A stretch of DNA of 29,600 bases from an uncultured Acetatifactor sp. (GCA_910584235.1 CAJTZD010000026.1:1-29600); one strand, 5' to 3'. Positions 12,901 to 19,709 are shown, counted from the stretch's first letter. The notes: generated by a model not told the origin, from the letters alone. Made by a program: numbers and translations.

Positions 12901-13814
12901 TCTCCCGTGGAGGGGTCTACCACGTCAGCCGCCAGGATCTGATCCCGGATGCGGTTGCGCAGGGCCAGCTTTTTGTTGAACTTATATCTGCCCACCTTTG
13001 CCAGATCATACCTGCGGGGATCGAAAAACATGGCGTTGATCAGGCTCTCGGCGCTCTCCACGCTCAAAGGCTCACCGGGGCGGATCTTCTTGTACAGCTC
13101 CAGCAGACCCTCCTGATAATTCTCGGCGGTGTCCTTGGTGAAGCTGGCCTCTATCTTGGGCTCGTCGCCGAAGACTTCTCTGATCTCATCATTGGTACCG
13201 ATGCCCAGGGCACGAATCAGCACGGTCACGGGAACCTTACGGGTCCTGTCCACACGCACATAAAAAACGTCATTGGAATCCGTCTCATACTCAAGCCACG
13301 CGCCGCGGCTGGGGATGACAGTGCAGGAATACAGTCTCTTGCCCAGCTTGTCATGTCCGATGGCATAGTAGATGCCCGGAGAACGCACTAACTGACTGAC
13401 AATGACACGCTCCGCACCGTTTATGACAAATGTGCCTGTCTCCGTCATCAGGGGCAAATCTCCCATGAAAATCTTATGTTCACTGATTTCTTCTTTTTCT
13501 TTATTATAGAGGCGTACGGTTACTGTCAGAGGCGCCGCATAGGTAGCGTCCCTCTCCTTGCATTCCTCGATGGAATACTTCACGTCCTTTTCGCTCAGAT
13601 CAAAGTCGACAAATTCAAGACTCAGTGAACCGCTGTAGTCCGCGATGGGAGAGATGTCGTCAAAAGCTTCCTTTAACCCCTCATCCAGGAACCATTTATA
13701 AGAATTCTTCTGGACTTCAAGCAGGTCAGGCATCTCCAAAACCTCTTTTTGTCGTGCATAACTCATACGCATAACCTTGGTACCGGCTGTTGGACGTATT
13801 CTGTTTTTTTCCAT
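9930..13814 (-). CDS. rpoB: DNA-directed RNA polymerase subunit beta
   Basis: 1294-residue beta subunit forming the active-site cleft with beta'. The rifampicin-binding cluster is present (SSQLSQFMDQNNPLAEL and then KRRLSALGPGG). The position equal to E. coli His526 is Asn507 (codon at 12294-12296). Active-site segments such as GYNYEDAVLISE and GDKMAGRHGNKGVVS are intact. The start is the ATG at 13812-13814, with GGGGTGA nine bases upstream; the GTG at 13820 would be too close to it. The protein ends in an extreme acidic tail of about 35 residues (runs of Glu/Asp with Tyr). It is transcribed from its own promoter at 14009-14037 behind a possible attenuator, then runs into rpoC. Confidence 0.98.
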   Translation of the reverse strand: MEKNRIRPTAGTKVMRMSYARQKEVLEMPDLLEVQKNSYKWFLDEGLKEAFDDISPIADYSGSLSLEFVDFDLSEKDVKYSIEECKERDATYAAPLTVTVRLYNKEKEEISEHKIFMGDLPLMTETGTFVINGAERVIVSQLVRSPGIYYAIGHDKLGKRLYSCTVIPSRGAWLEYETDSNDVFYVRVDRTRKVPVTVLIRALGIGTNDEIREVFGDEPKIEASFTKDTAENYQEGLLELYKKIRPGEPLSVESAESLINAMFFDPRRYDLAKVGRYKFNKKLALRNRIRDQILAADVVDPSTGEILAAAGEKVDMELADRMQNAAVPFVYIQTEEKNVKVLSNMMVDLTAYVDCNPRDFGIREKVYYPVLAQILEEFAGDPEKLAEALKKNAHELVPKHVTKEDIIASINYNMHLEYGLGNDDDIDHLGNRRIRCVGELLQNQYRIGLSRMERVVRERMTTHDADEISPQSLINIKPVTAAVKEFFGSSQLSQFMDQNNPLAELTNKRRLSALGPGGLSRDRAGFEVRDVHYSHYGRMCPIETPEGPNIGLINYLASYARINEYGFIEAPYRKVDKSDPKNPRVTEEVVYMTADEEDNYHVAQASEALDAQGCFVRNTVSGRYREETSEYPRAMFDYMDVSPRMVFSVATALIPFLQNDDANRALMGSNMQRQAVPLLTTEAPVVGTGMEPKAAVDSGVCVVAKKAGTIDYVSSAMIRMTYDDGEKAEFHLTKFTRSNQSNCYNQKPIVYKGDHVEAGEVIADGPSTAMGELALGKNPLIGFMTWEGYNYEDAVLISERLVQDDVYTSVHIEEYEAEARDTKLGPEEITRDVPGVGDDALKDLDDRGIIRIGAEVRAGDILVGKVTPKGETELTAEERLLRAIFGEKAREVRDTSLKVPHGEYGIVVDAKVFTRENSDELSPGVNQAVRIYIAQKRKLSVGDKMAGRHGNKGVVSRVLPVEDMPYLPNGRSLDIVLNPLGVPSRMNIGQVLEIHLSLAAKALGFNVATPIFDGANENDIMDTLDLANDYVNLEWEEFEAKHKDELRPEVLQYLSDNRDHRELWKGVRISTDGKVRLRDGRTGEYFDSPVTIGHMHYLKLHHLVDDKIHARSTGPYSLVTQQPLGGKAQFGGQRFGEMEVWALEAYGASYTLQEILTVKSDDVVGRVKTYEAIIKGDNIPEPGIPESFKVLLKELQALGLDVRVLREDQTEVEIMETIDYGDTDYRYEMGDDRKYDDYDNGSLGAMGYQAQEFNDESGELMNSEEDEDEDYEDDDLDYESDADDSEDFEGGEEF

Positions 13815-13918
13815 TGACACACTTCACCCCGTTCTTTCTGTGTAAAATCCGGAAAAGCTTTTACACTTTTATGCCTGCCTCCGCAGACATCCGTTCTGGT
13901 ACATTTCAAGGCATAAGG

Positions 13919-13973
13919 CAAAAAGCCTGTCACATTCCTTGAAACAGGCGCGAAAAAATACTATGATGCCTGT
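13919..13973 (-). promoter_or_regulatory. possible rpoB leader attenuator (terminator/antiterminator)
   Basis: In the minus-strand rpoB leader GCCTGT (13944-13949) pairs with a downstream ACAGGC (13925-13930), followed by five U (13920-13924): an intrinsic terminator about 60 bases after the start point. An identical ACAGGC lies upstream (13968-13973) and can pair with the same GCCTGT arm, giving a mutually exclusive antiterminator. A further small hairpin, AGGC-UUUUU-GCCU, could also trap the U-run. Direct GTGCGAT repeats lie just upstream. No known effector is recognisable. Confidence 0.45.
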
Positions 13974-13994
13974 ATCGCACCATAACATCGCACA

Positions 13995-14006
13995 ATAGTG
14001 CACTAT
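13995..14006. promoter_or_regulatory. 12-bp palindrome at the rpoB transcription start
   Basis: ATAGTGCACTAT is a perfect palindrome lying two bases downstream of the -10 box and covering the expected start point. It could be an operator or an initially transcribed pausing element. The binding protein is unknown. Confidence 0.35.
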
Positions 14007-14008
14007 CC

Positions 14009-14037
14009 ATAATATCATAAATATGAAAAGGGGTCAA
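14009..14037 (-). promoter_or_regulatory. sigma-A promoter of rpoBC
   Basis: TTGACC (14032-14037), a 17-base spacer and TATTAT (14009-14014) on the minus strand, close to consensus. It lies downstream of the rplL terminator, so rpoBC can be expressed independently of rplJL. With the attenuator and palindrome it accounts for most of the 357-base gap between rplL and rpoB. Confidence 0.75.
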
Positions 14038-14094
14038 GTTGATTTTTAGAAAATTCAGGAAATTTTATTATTTATTTAAGACCTCATCAGAAGA

Positions 14095-14136
14095 AAGAAA
14101 AGGCAGCCTCTCTCTTGTACAAGACTGCCTTTTGTT
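14095..14136 (-). terminator. intrinsic terminator after rplL
   Basis: AAAAGGCAG (14098-14106) pairs with CTGCCTTTT (14125-14133). On the minus strand the stem is followed by CTTTCTT. It separates the rplJL transcript from rpoBC, either fully or partly. Confidence 0.7.
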
Positions 14137-14171
14137 CCCATATCCCGCTGTTTTCGTTCTTCCCGGGCAGA

Positions 14172-14543
14172 TTACTTCAGAGTAGCCTTTGCGCCTACTT
14201 CTTCGAGCTTCTTCTTGAGCTCCTCTGCCTCTTCCTTGGAAACGCCCTCTTTCAGTACCTTCGGAGCGCTCTCAACGGCATCCTTTGCCTCTTTCAGGCC
14301 AAGGCCGGTGATCTCACGAACAACCTTGATAACCTTAACTTTCTCGGCGCCGATCTCAGTGAGCTCTACGTCGAACTCGGTCTTCTCCTCAACCTCCGCC
14401 GCAGGACCGGCTGTCGAAACCACTACGCCGGCTGCTGCGGATACGCCGAACTCCTCCTCGCAAGCCTTTACAAGTTCATTCAACTCTAATACGGTCATCT
14501 CTTTGATAGCATCAATCAATTCCTGAGCTGTTAATTTAGCCAT
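14172..14543 (-). CDS. rplL: 50S ribosomal protein L7/L12
   Basis: 123-residue stalk protein that recruits translation factors to the ribosome. It has the N-terminal dimerisation helices (LTAQELIDAIKEMTVLELNELVKA), an Ala/Gly/Val-rich hinge (about residues 35-52) and the C-terminal domain with KVIKVVREITGLGLKEAKDAVE. Full length. A GGAGG ribosome site precedes the ATG at 14543. It lies 51 bases after rplJ, in the same operon. Confidence 0.98.
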   Translation of the reverse strand: MAKLTAQELIDAIKEMTVLELNELVKACEEEFGVSAAAGVVVSTAGPAAEVEEKTEFDVELTEIGAEKVKVIKVVREITGLGLKEAKDAVESAPKVLKEGVSKEEAEELKKKLEEVGAKATLK

Positions 14544-14594
14544 TTTCTAATCCTCCATTTTTCGTTTTTAAATTTCAGTATTTTGGAAAGCACA

Positions 14595-15095
14595 TTATGC
14601 GGCGTCGTTTCCGCCGTTCTTCTCCGCGATCTGGTTGATAACGCGCGCGAAGTTGGTAACAGGGCTCTGCAGGCTTCCCAGCAGTCTGGAAATAAGCACT
14701 TCTCTGGACGGAATGCTTGCGATGGTGGCAATGCCCTTGGCGTCATAGGTGGTACCCTCTACCACGCCGGCCTTGATCTCCAGCTTGTCAGCCGTCTTGG
14801 CGAACTCGGCAAGAATCCTTGCGGGAGCCGTGGCATCCTCGGTGGAGATGGCAATCGCGTTAGGTCCTTCCAGATACTCTGAAAGCCCTTCGAACTGCGT
14901 TCCCTTGAACGCGAAGTTCATAAAGGTGTTCTTGTACACCTTGTAGACGACGCCTGCCTCGCGCAGATTCTTGCGCAGTGCAGTATCCTGCTCTACAGTC
15001 AGCCCGCGGTAGTCTACCAGGACTACAGACTGGGCATCCTTGATATGAGCGGAAATCTCATCTACAATGGGTTTCTTTAACTCAACCTTTGCCAT
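14595..15095 (-). CDS. rplJ: 50S ribosomal protein L10
   Basis: 166-residue protein that anchors L7/L12 dimers to the 23S rRNA stalk base and, in Firmicutes, binds its own leader to repress the operon. It has the typical N-terminal KKPIVDEISAHIKDAQSVVLVDYRGLT core and the C-terminal helix that binds L12. The start is the ATG at 15093-15095, behind AAAAGGAGG. An upstream in-frame extension of 15 codons includes the ribosome site and leader and is rejected. Confidence 0.97.
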   Translation of the reverse strand: MAKVELKKPIVDEISAHIKDAQSVVLVDYRGLTVEQDTALRKNLREAGVVYKVYKNTFMNFAFKGTQFEGLSEYLEGPNAIAISTEDATAPARILAEFAKTADKLEIKAGVVEGTTYDAKGIATIASIPSREVLISRLLGSLQSPVTNFARVINQIAEKNGGNDAA

Positions 15096-15148
15096 TTCTT
15101 TTCCTCCTTTTAGATTTTGTGCCGATAAAGAGGATATCAAAAATATCT

Positions 15149-15179
15149 AAAAATCCTCCCCAGGAAAGCCCGGGGAGGA
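15149..15179 (-). terminator. attenuator terminator in the rplJ leader
   Basis: TCCTCCCC (15154-15161) and GGGGAGGA (15172-15179) form a strong stem, followed on the minus strand by five U (15149-15153). It lies about 55-85 bases upstream of the rplJ start codon and about 85 bases after the promoter. In this position it would act as a regulated terminator linked to L10 binding. Confidence 0.75.
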
Positions 15180-15266
15180 AATACTTTTCGCTACACTCTT
15201 CTCCTCGGTAGGATTTATGCCAGGGAATTCCCTCGCACCTACTGTCTTCGGCCTGGTTTAGAACAT
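15180..15266 (-). ncRNA. L10 (rplJ) leader autoregulatory RNA
   Basis: The minus-strand leader shows the conserved L10-leader core: GCCGAAGACAGTAGGTG (about 15236-15252) pairing through GTAGG with CCTACCGAGGAGAA (about 15198-15215), with the unpaired purines of the L10-binding kink-turn. Excess L10, with L12, binds this element and lowers expression of rplJL. The attenuator hairpin follows directly, so regulation here is probably by transcription termination (inference). Confidence 0.8.
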
Positions 15267-15271
15267 TTTGT

Positions 15272-15300
15272 ATCATATCATAAGGGATGCCTTGCGTCAA
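15272..15300 (-). promoter_or_regulatory. sigma-A promoter of rplJL
   Basis: TTGACG (15295-15300), 17 bases, then TATGAT (15272-15277) on the minus strand. It gives rplJL its own transcript downstream of rplA, with a leader of about 170 bases. Confidence 0.75.
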
Positions 15301-15335
15301 CCCCTATTTTCGTTTTCAAACATACCGCTTTGCGC

Positions 15336-16025
15336 TTAGAACTTCAGCACATTCACCTTTACGCCAGGGCCCATGGTGCTGGCCAGAGTGATGCTTCTCA
15401 GGTACTGACCTTTAAGTGCGCTGGGTCTTGCCTTTACGATGGCGTCCATCAGTGCGTTGAAGTTCTGCAGAAGCGCTTCGTCCGTAAAGGAAACCTTTCC
15501 TACCGGAACATGCACGATGTTGGTCTTGTCAAGCCTGTACTCAATCTTACCGGCTTTAATATCTTTCACGGCCTTGGCGACGTCCATGGTAACGGTGCCT
15601 GCCTTAGGGTTGGGCATCAGGCCTTTGGGACCCAGCACCTTACCGAGACGGCCTACCACGCCCATCATATCCGGAGTAGCCACCACTACGTCAAAGTCCA
15701 GCCAGCCGTCTTTCTGAATCTTCGGAATCAGCTCCTCGCCGCCCGTGAAATCGGCGCCGGCCGCCTCTGCCTCCGCCAGCTTATCGCCCTTGGCAAATAC
15801 CAGCACTCTCACTGTCTTACCGGTTCCGTTGGGCAGCACCACCGCGCCGCGGATCTGCTGCTCGGCATGACGTCCGTCGCAGCCTGTTCTGATATGCACT
15901 TCCACGGTCTCGTCAAATTTCGCAGCCGCGGTCTTCTTTACCAGAGCGATTGCCTCTTCGGGCTCGTAAACGGCGCTGCGGTCTACGAGTTTCGCAATTT
16001 CGTTATATTTCTTACCATGTTTCAT
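15336..16025 (-). CDS. rplA: 50S ribosomal protein L1
   Basis: 229-residue L1-stalk protein binding 23S rRNA near the E site; in many bacteria it also represses its own operon. The family core is present: VHIRTGCDGRHAEQQIRGAVVLPNGTGK, GLMPNPKAGTVT and the C-terminal STMGPGVKVN. The start is the ATG at 16023-16025, behind AGGAGG; an in-frame start seven codons earlier lies upstream of the ribosome site. It follows rplK by 69 bases. Confidence 0.97.
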   Translation of the reverse strand: MKHGKKYNEIAKLVDRSAVYEPEEAIALVKKTAAAKFDETVEVHIRTGCDGRHAEQQIRGAVVLPNGTGKTVRVLVFAKGDKLAEAEAAGADFTGGEELIPKIQKDGWLDFDVVVATPDMMGVVGRLGKVLGPKGLMPNPKAGTVTMDVAKAVKDIKAGKIEYRLDKTNIVHVPVGKVSFTDEALLQNFNALMDAIVKARPSALKGQYLRSITLASTMGPGVKVNVLKF

Positions 16026-16094
16026 TATTATACCTCCTAGGTTCAAGCGACAACTCCCTGTTGTCTCCCAATTGTTTTCGCCTGACGGCTCTGA

Positions 16095-16520
16095 CTACTC
16101 CTCGACCGTAATACCCATGCTGCGGGCTGTGCCGGCAATCATGCTCATGGCTGCCTCAAGGCTGGCCGCATTCAGATCGGGCATTTTCGTCTCTGCGATT
16201 TCCTGAAGCTTTGCCTTGGAAAGCGTAGCGACCTTGGTCTTGTTGGGTACTGCGGAGCCTGATTTCAGATTGCAGGCTTTCTTCAGCAGCACTGCCGCAG
16301 GGGGAGTCTTCGTAATGAAACTGAAAGACCTGTCCGCGTATACCGTAATAACTACGGGAATGATCACGTCACCCTTGTCCGCTGTCTTGGCATTGAACTG
16401 CTTCGTGAACTCCACGATGTTCACGCCATGCTGTCCAAGAGCGGGACCTACAGGCGGAGCCGGTGTCGCTTTACCGGCAGGAATCTGTAATTTAATGTAA
16501 CCTGTTACTTTTTTTGCCAT
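16095..16520 (-). CDS. rplK: 50S ribosomal protein L11
   Basis: 141-residue protein of the GTPase-associated centre that binds 23S rRNA and is needed for RelA-type responses. The N-terminal KLQIPAGKATPAPPVGPALGQHGVNI and C-terminal ARSMGITVE segments are canonical, and length is normal. The ribosome site AGGAGG precedes the ATG. The 142-base gap to nusG is rich in short GC stems (for example CCGCCC-GGA-GGGCGG near 16633-16650), without a U-tract or clear promoter. Confidence 0.97.
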   Translation of the reverse strand: MAKKVTGYIKLQIPAGKATPAPPVGPALGQHGVNIVEFTKQFNAKTADKGDVIIPVVITVYADRSFSFITKTPPAAVLLKKACNLKSGSAVPNKTKVATLSKAKLQEIAETKMPDLNAASLEAAMSMIAGTARSMGITVEE

Positions 16521-16662
16521 TTTGGCACCTCCTATAATGTGGTAAGCCGCAACCGGCTGCTGCCGCAGCCTGTTTTACCGGCAATCCGGCGCAGTTCCCA
16601 GATATCAGAACCGCTCCCACTTTTGTATCTCCAACCGCCCTCCGGGCGGGAAATACCTGAAA

Positions 16663-17181
16663 CTAAAGCTTCCTGACCTCCGCAAAACTGATCTCCACAG
16701 GGGTCTCCCTGCCGAAGAGCTCTACATTGATGGTAGCCGTCTGCTTGCCGTAATCAAGCTTCTGTACGACTCCTATGGTGTCTTTCCAGATGCCTGCCAC
16801 CACGGCGATGCTGTCCCCTTCGCCGAAGTCGATGGACACATTCTCCGTCTTGATACCCAGAGGCTTCATCTCCGCCTCCGTCAGCGGCACGGGCTTGCTC
16901 CCCGGTCCCACAAATCCGGTGACTCCGCGGGTATTGCGGACAACATACCAAGTATCGTCATTCATCTCCATATTGAGAAGCACATAACCCGGGAACATCT
17001 TCTTCTGGACAGTCTTTCTGGCGCCGTTCTTCATCTCCACCACATCCTGCAGGGGAACCCGCACTTCCAGAATCTGTTCCGCAAGATGCTTGTTGTTCTC
17101 AATGGTTTTCTCGATATTGGCTTTGACCTTGTTTTCATATCCTGAGTAGGTATGGACTACATACCATTTTGCCTCTGCCAT
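16663..17181 (-). CDS. nusG: transcription termination/antitermination factor NusG
   Basis: 172-residue NusG. The N-terminal NGN domain (WYVVHTYSGYENKVKANIE, then FPGYVLLNM and TRGVTGFVG) binds RNA polymerase, and the C-terminal KOW domain (about residues 125-165) contacts ribosome or Rho. It modulates pausing and termination. It lies 15 bases downstream of secE, the classical secE-nusG pair. Confidence 0.97.
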   Translation of the reverse strand: MAEAKWYVVHTYSGYENKVKANIEKTIENNKHLAEQILEVRVPLQDVVEMKNGARKTVQKKMFPGYVLLNMEMNDDTWYVVRNTRGVTGFVGPGSKPVPLTEAEMKPLGIKTENVSIDFGEGDSIAVVAGIWKDTIGVVQKLDYGKQTATINVELFGRETPVEISFAEVRKL

Positions 17182-17196
17182 GCAATCACCCTCGCC

Positions 17197-17406
17197 CTAA
17201 ATTGATGTAATGAAGTTCACGCCGTTCTTCGCAATATAATCCAGCAATGCGATAATGACGCCCAGCGCCACCGAAATCGCCACCACTGCCACGGACTGTT
17301 TCAGAGTAGCCTGTCTGTCCGGCCATATGATTTTTTTGAATTCAGCCTTTACCCCGTTGAAAAAAACGGGACCGGCCTTTGCTTTCTTTTCCGCAGAATC
17401 TCCCAT
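17197..17406 (-). CDS. secE: preprotein translocase subunit SecE
   Basis: Small single-span subunit of the SecYEG channel (69 residues from the ATG at 17404-17406). It has the conserved amphipathic segment FNGVKAEFKKIIWPDRQAT followed by one transmembrane helix (about VAVVAISVALGVIIALLDY). Another ATG three codons upstream (17415) is possible, but GGGGAAAGG fits the later start better. It lies between rpmG and nusG. Confidence 0.93.
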   Translation of the reverse strand: MGDSAEKKAKAGPVFFNGVKAEFKKIIWPDRQATLKQSVAVVAISVALGVIIALLDYIAKNGVNFITSI

Positions 17407-17442
17407 TTCAACCATACCTTTCCCCGAATAGCTGTCCGGCTC

Positions 17443-17592
17443 TTATTTGGTTTCCTTGTGCAGCGTGTGCTTCCTGCAGAATCTGCAGTACTTTTTGATT
17501 TCCATTCTCTCGGGATGGTTCTTCTTCTCCTTGGTAGTATTGTAGTTACGCTGCTTGCACTCGGTGCATGCCAATGTGATTTTTGTACGCAT
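17443..17592 (-). CDS. rpmG: 50S ribosomal protein L33 (zinc type)
   Basis: 49-residue ribosomal protein. Two Cys pairs (CTEC near residues 9-12 and CRFC near 36-39) form the zinc-ribbon version of L33. Typical residues are MRTKITLACTECKQRNY and KKYCRFCRKHTLHKETK. GGAGG precedes the ATG at 17592. It is the first gene of the rpmG-secE-nusG transcript, directly behind a strong promoter. Confidence 0.96.
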   Translation of the reverse strand: MRTKITLACTECKQRNYNTTKEKKNHPERMEIKKYCRFCRKHTLHKETK

Positions 17593-17674
17593 TTCGCTAC
17601 CTCCACATGTTCTTTAGACTCGCCGTAATATTTTAAGCATAAAAAAAAGACCTAAAATCTTATCTCGTTTTTTC

Positions 17675-17703
17675 ACTATAACATAGAATATGTCCTCCGT
17701 CAA
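17675..17703 (-). promoter_or_regulatory. sigma-A promoter of rpmG-secE-nusG
   Basis: TTGACG (17698-17703), 17 bases and TATAGT (17675-17680) on the minus strand. The leader to rpmG is about 75 bases and contains a run of nine U (about 17640-17648) after a weak AAGA/TCTT stem, which might be a minor attenuator. Confidence 0.75.
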
Positions 17704-17715
17704 CTGTTTTTTCGC

Positions 17716-17802
17716 ATTTTTACTATATCTTTTACTATTTTACTATTTTACTATTTTTACTATGTTTCTAAATTCGGTTTCTAAATTCGGTTTCTAAATT
17801 CC
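17716..17802. repeat. two AT-rich tandem arrays
   Basis: A run of about five imperfect 8-9-base units related to TTTTACTAT (about 17719-17763) is followed by three copies of the 13-base unit GTTTCTAAATTCG (17764-17802, last base differs). They lie between the divergent rpmG and FliD-like promoters. The units are far too short for a CRISPR array. They may be slippage-generated or an upstream AT-rich promoter element. Confidence 0.6.
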
Positions 17803-17837
17803 ATAATACAATTACGCATAAAATTTATGGTTTACTG

Positions 17838-17865
17838 TAAAAAATTTGCAGTTTCGATCCGATAA
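17838..17865 (+). promoter_or_regulatory. sigma-28 (FliA/SigD) promoter of the FliD-like gene
   Basis: TAAA (17838-17841), 16 bases, then TCCGATAA (17858-17865). This fits the flagellar consensus TAAA-N15-GCCGATAA with one extra spacer base and a T for the first G. It places the downstream gene in the late flagellar regulon. Confidence 0.7.
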
Positions 17866-17878
17866 CATAAATAATAGA

Positions 17879-17920
17879 ATGGCAACGGATTGCCATAATG
17901 GATTACCTGTGAGGAAAGGA
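17879..17920 (+). promoter_or_regulatory. predicted CsrA-binding leader (hairpin plus Shine-Dalgarno site)
   Basis: ATGGCAA (17879-17885) and TTGCCAT (17890-17896) form a perfect 7-bp stem with loop CGGA, giving ACGGA at the tip. A second ANGGA (ATGGA, 17898-17902) and a third (AAGGA, 17916-17920) follow, the last overlapping the ribosome site GAAAGGAGG. A hairpin site plus a Shine-Dalgarno site is the layout known from CsrA control of Bacillus hag. A csrA gene is present in the window. Confidence 0.55.
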
Positions 17921-17929
17921 GGCCTGATA

Positions 17930-19228
17930 ATGGGACCCGTTACAAATACAGTATACAATAATTATCTTACCACCTATACTCCGAAGCCTCTGACCAAATA
18001 TGATACCCACAAAAAGAGTGAGCTCCGGAAAGTATACAACTCCATTGTCAAATTAAATAAAGACGAGCCCTGGTACCTGCCCACCACAAGCAAGGATACC
18101 CAGCGGTACGCGGTGGACTTAAAGGAAAACGCCAGAGATCTGCGCAATACCATCGCCCAGTTAGGGGGGCTGGAAAAGGACGGGCTGTTCCGCAAGAAGA
18201 GCGCCTATTCCACCGATGAGGGCGTCGCCACCGCTGCCTATATCGGCCCGGAAGATACGGGTACGGAGGTTCCGGATTTCCAGTTGGAAGTCCATTCGCT
18301 GGCTACCTCTCAGGAGAATCTGGGCTTTTTTCTGCCCGGCAACAGCCGTGCGGCCCTGTCTCCCGATACTTATTCCTTTGACGTAAATATCAATGACATG
18401 AATTATGAGTTCCAGTTTTCCGTGGGGGAGAACGAGACGAATCAGGCTGTTCAGGAGCGCCTGGTCCGTCTGATCAACAATTCCGACATCGGTCTGCGGG
18501 CTTCCCTTGCGGAGTCGGAAGGGCGCACTTCCCTGCGGCTCACTTCCGAGGCCACCGGACTGACCGGCGGCAAAGATTATATATTTGCCGTCAGCGACGA
18601 CCACACCAGCAAGACCCATGGGGCCGTGGAATATCTGGGACTGGACTATACCAGCAGAGAGGCTTCCAACGCCAGTTTCTCCGTAAACGGCGAAGAGCTC
18701 ACCTCGCCCTCCAACCATATGACCCTGGATCAGCTCTTCGATGTCCGTTTGACAGGCATCAGCTCCGGTGCCCAGCCTGCCAGAATCGGCCTGAAGACAG
18801 ATGTGGAATCCCTCACCGACAATGTATCCCATCTGGTGGGCGGATACAATGATTTTATCAAAGCGGCGTCCAACTATCTGGAGACTCAGTCCAGAAGCAG
18901 ACAGCTGATCAAGGAAATGAAAGGCATTGCCTCCGTATACGGCAGCTCCTTAGAGATCATGGGACTGAACCTGGAGGAGGACGGCACATTGGCCATCGAC
19001 CAGGATACCCTGCGCCGGACCGCCGTCCACACCCGGGATATCAACGAGACTTTCGGTTCCTTAAAGAACTTCTCCAATATGCTCCTGCGCAAGAGCGACC
19101 AGGTGTCCTTAAATCCCATGGATTATGTGGAGAAAGTCATGGTGGCTTACAAGAATCCGGGCCACAATTACCCCAACCCCTACATCACCAGCGCCTATAC
19201 GGGCATGATGTTCGACGGATATTTCTAG
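17930..19228 (+). CDS. FliD-like flagellar filament-capping family protein
   Basis: 432-residue protein starting at the ATG at 17930, behind AAAGGAGG; the frame is open 28 codons further upstream, but that part is the leader. The C-terminal half resembles the FliD C-terminal domain (SFSVNGEEL, FDVRLTGISSGAQPARIGLKTDVESLTDNVSHLVGGYNDFI, LNLEEDGTLAIDQDTL), which in the hook-associated cap protein folds at the filament tip. The canonical N-terminal FliD domain, with its GLASGMD-like start, is not visible; instead there is a Tyr/Lys-rich segment. So it is probably an accessory or divergent cap-like protein rather than the standard cap. The sigma-28 promoter and the CsrA-type leader support a flagellar role. 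Confidence 0.7.
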   Translation: MGPVTNTVYNNYLTTYTPKPLTKYDTHKKSELRKVYNSIVKLNKDEPWYLPTTSKDTQRYAVDLKENARDLRNTIAQLGGLEKDGLFRKKSAYSTDEGVATAAYIGPEDTGTEVPDFQLEVHSLATSQENLGFFLPGNSRAALSPDTYSFDVNINDMNYEFQFSVGENETNQAVQERLVRLINNSDIGLRASLAESEGRTSLRLTSEATGLTGGKDYIFAVSDDHTSKTHGAVEYLGLDYTSREASNASFSVNGEELTSPSNHMTLDQLFDVRLTGISSGAQPARIGLKTDVESLTDNVSHLVGGYNDFIKAASNYLETQSRSRQLIKEMKGIASVYGSSLEIMGLNLEEDGTLAIDQDTLRRTAVHTRDINETFGSLKNFSNMLLRKSDQVSLNPMDYVEKVMVAYKNPGHNYPNPYITSAYTGMMFDGYF

Positions 19229-19238
19229 ACCAAAGAAA

Positions 19239-19268
19239 GGAGCACCGATCCGCGATGCTCCCTTTTCG
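19239..19268. terminator. bidirectional intrinsic terminator
   Basis: GGAGCA (19239-19244) pairs with TGCTCC (19256-19261), extended by an internal CG/CG pairing. On the plus strand CTTTTCG follows; on the minus strand TTTCTTT follows. It can serve both the FliD-like gene and the convergent XRE gene. Confidence 0.7.
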
Positions 19269-19316
19269 TACCACTTGCCTTGCTTGACTATCTGACTCCC
19301 TGTGCCGACTATTACC

Positions 19317-19667
19317 CTACTTGCTCTTTTTTCCCTTTGCTTTATACTTATCAATCTGTACGAAGTCGTCCATTAACTCCAGAACCTTATCCCGGCCTGT
19401 CTGATTCAGCTTTACATAATTCTGCATCACGCGGTTCTCCAGCAGCTGCGCTCCTAAAGTAGCATCTCTCTCCAGAGAAGAGAAGTCCACCGGATTCAGG
19501 CTCAGCTTGTCACACATCTTGATGACCGTCCCGTAAGCCATGCCCTCAATGCCACGCTCCAGCGCAGTCACCAGCGTGCTGTAGGGGATATTCATCTCCA
19601 GTGCAAACTGGCGGACGCTGCGATACTGTCCCAAAATTTCTTTCTTTAATACTTCTGCTTTTGTCAT
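19317..19667 (-). CDS. XRE/Cro-type helix-turn-helix regulator
   Basis: 116-residue protein. Residues about 12-60 form a lambda-repressor-like helix-turn-helix (SVRQFALEMNIPYSTLVTALERGI), followed by a helical region and a Lys-rich tail (KYKAKGKKSK). The start is the ATG at 19665-19667 behind GGAGGAAGG; an in-frame ATG ten codons upstream is rejected because it lies before the ribosome site. The promoter carries a dyad TACGA-N4-TCGTA between its -35 and -10 boxes, so it probably represses itself. Its targets are unknown. It lies between the flagellar cap-like gene and a secreted hydrolase, on the opposite strand to the former. Confidence 0.85.
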   Translation of the reverse strand: MTKAEVLKKEILGQYRSVRQFALEMNIPYSTLVTALERGIEGMAYGTVIKMCDKLSLNPVDFSSLERDATLGAQLLENRVMQNYVKLNQTGRDKVLELMDDFVQIDKYKAKGKKSK

Positions 19668-19709
19668 TTCCTTCCTCCATATCAAGCGGCAAATCAAGTG
19701 TATAAAAAT

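Noticed and set aside
15082..15300. 72-aa minus-strand frame between rplA and rplJ
   Set aside because: It covers the rplJ promoter, the L10 leader and the attenuator, and its sequence is explained by RNA structure.
17719..17802. Tandem repeats as a CRISPR array
   Set aside because: Units are 8-13 bases, directly adjacent, with no spacers and no cas genes.
17846..17929. N-terminal extension of the FliD-like protein
   Set aside because: The extension begins within the sigma-28 -10 region and includes the CsrA-type hairpin and the ribosome site, so it is leader, not coding.
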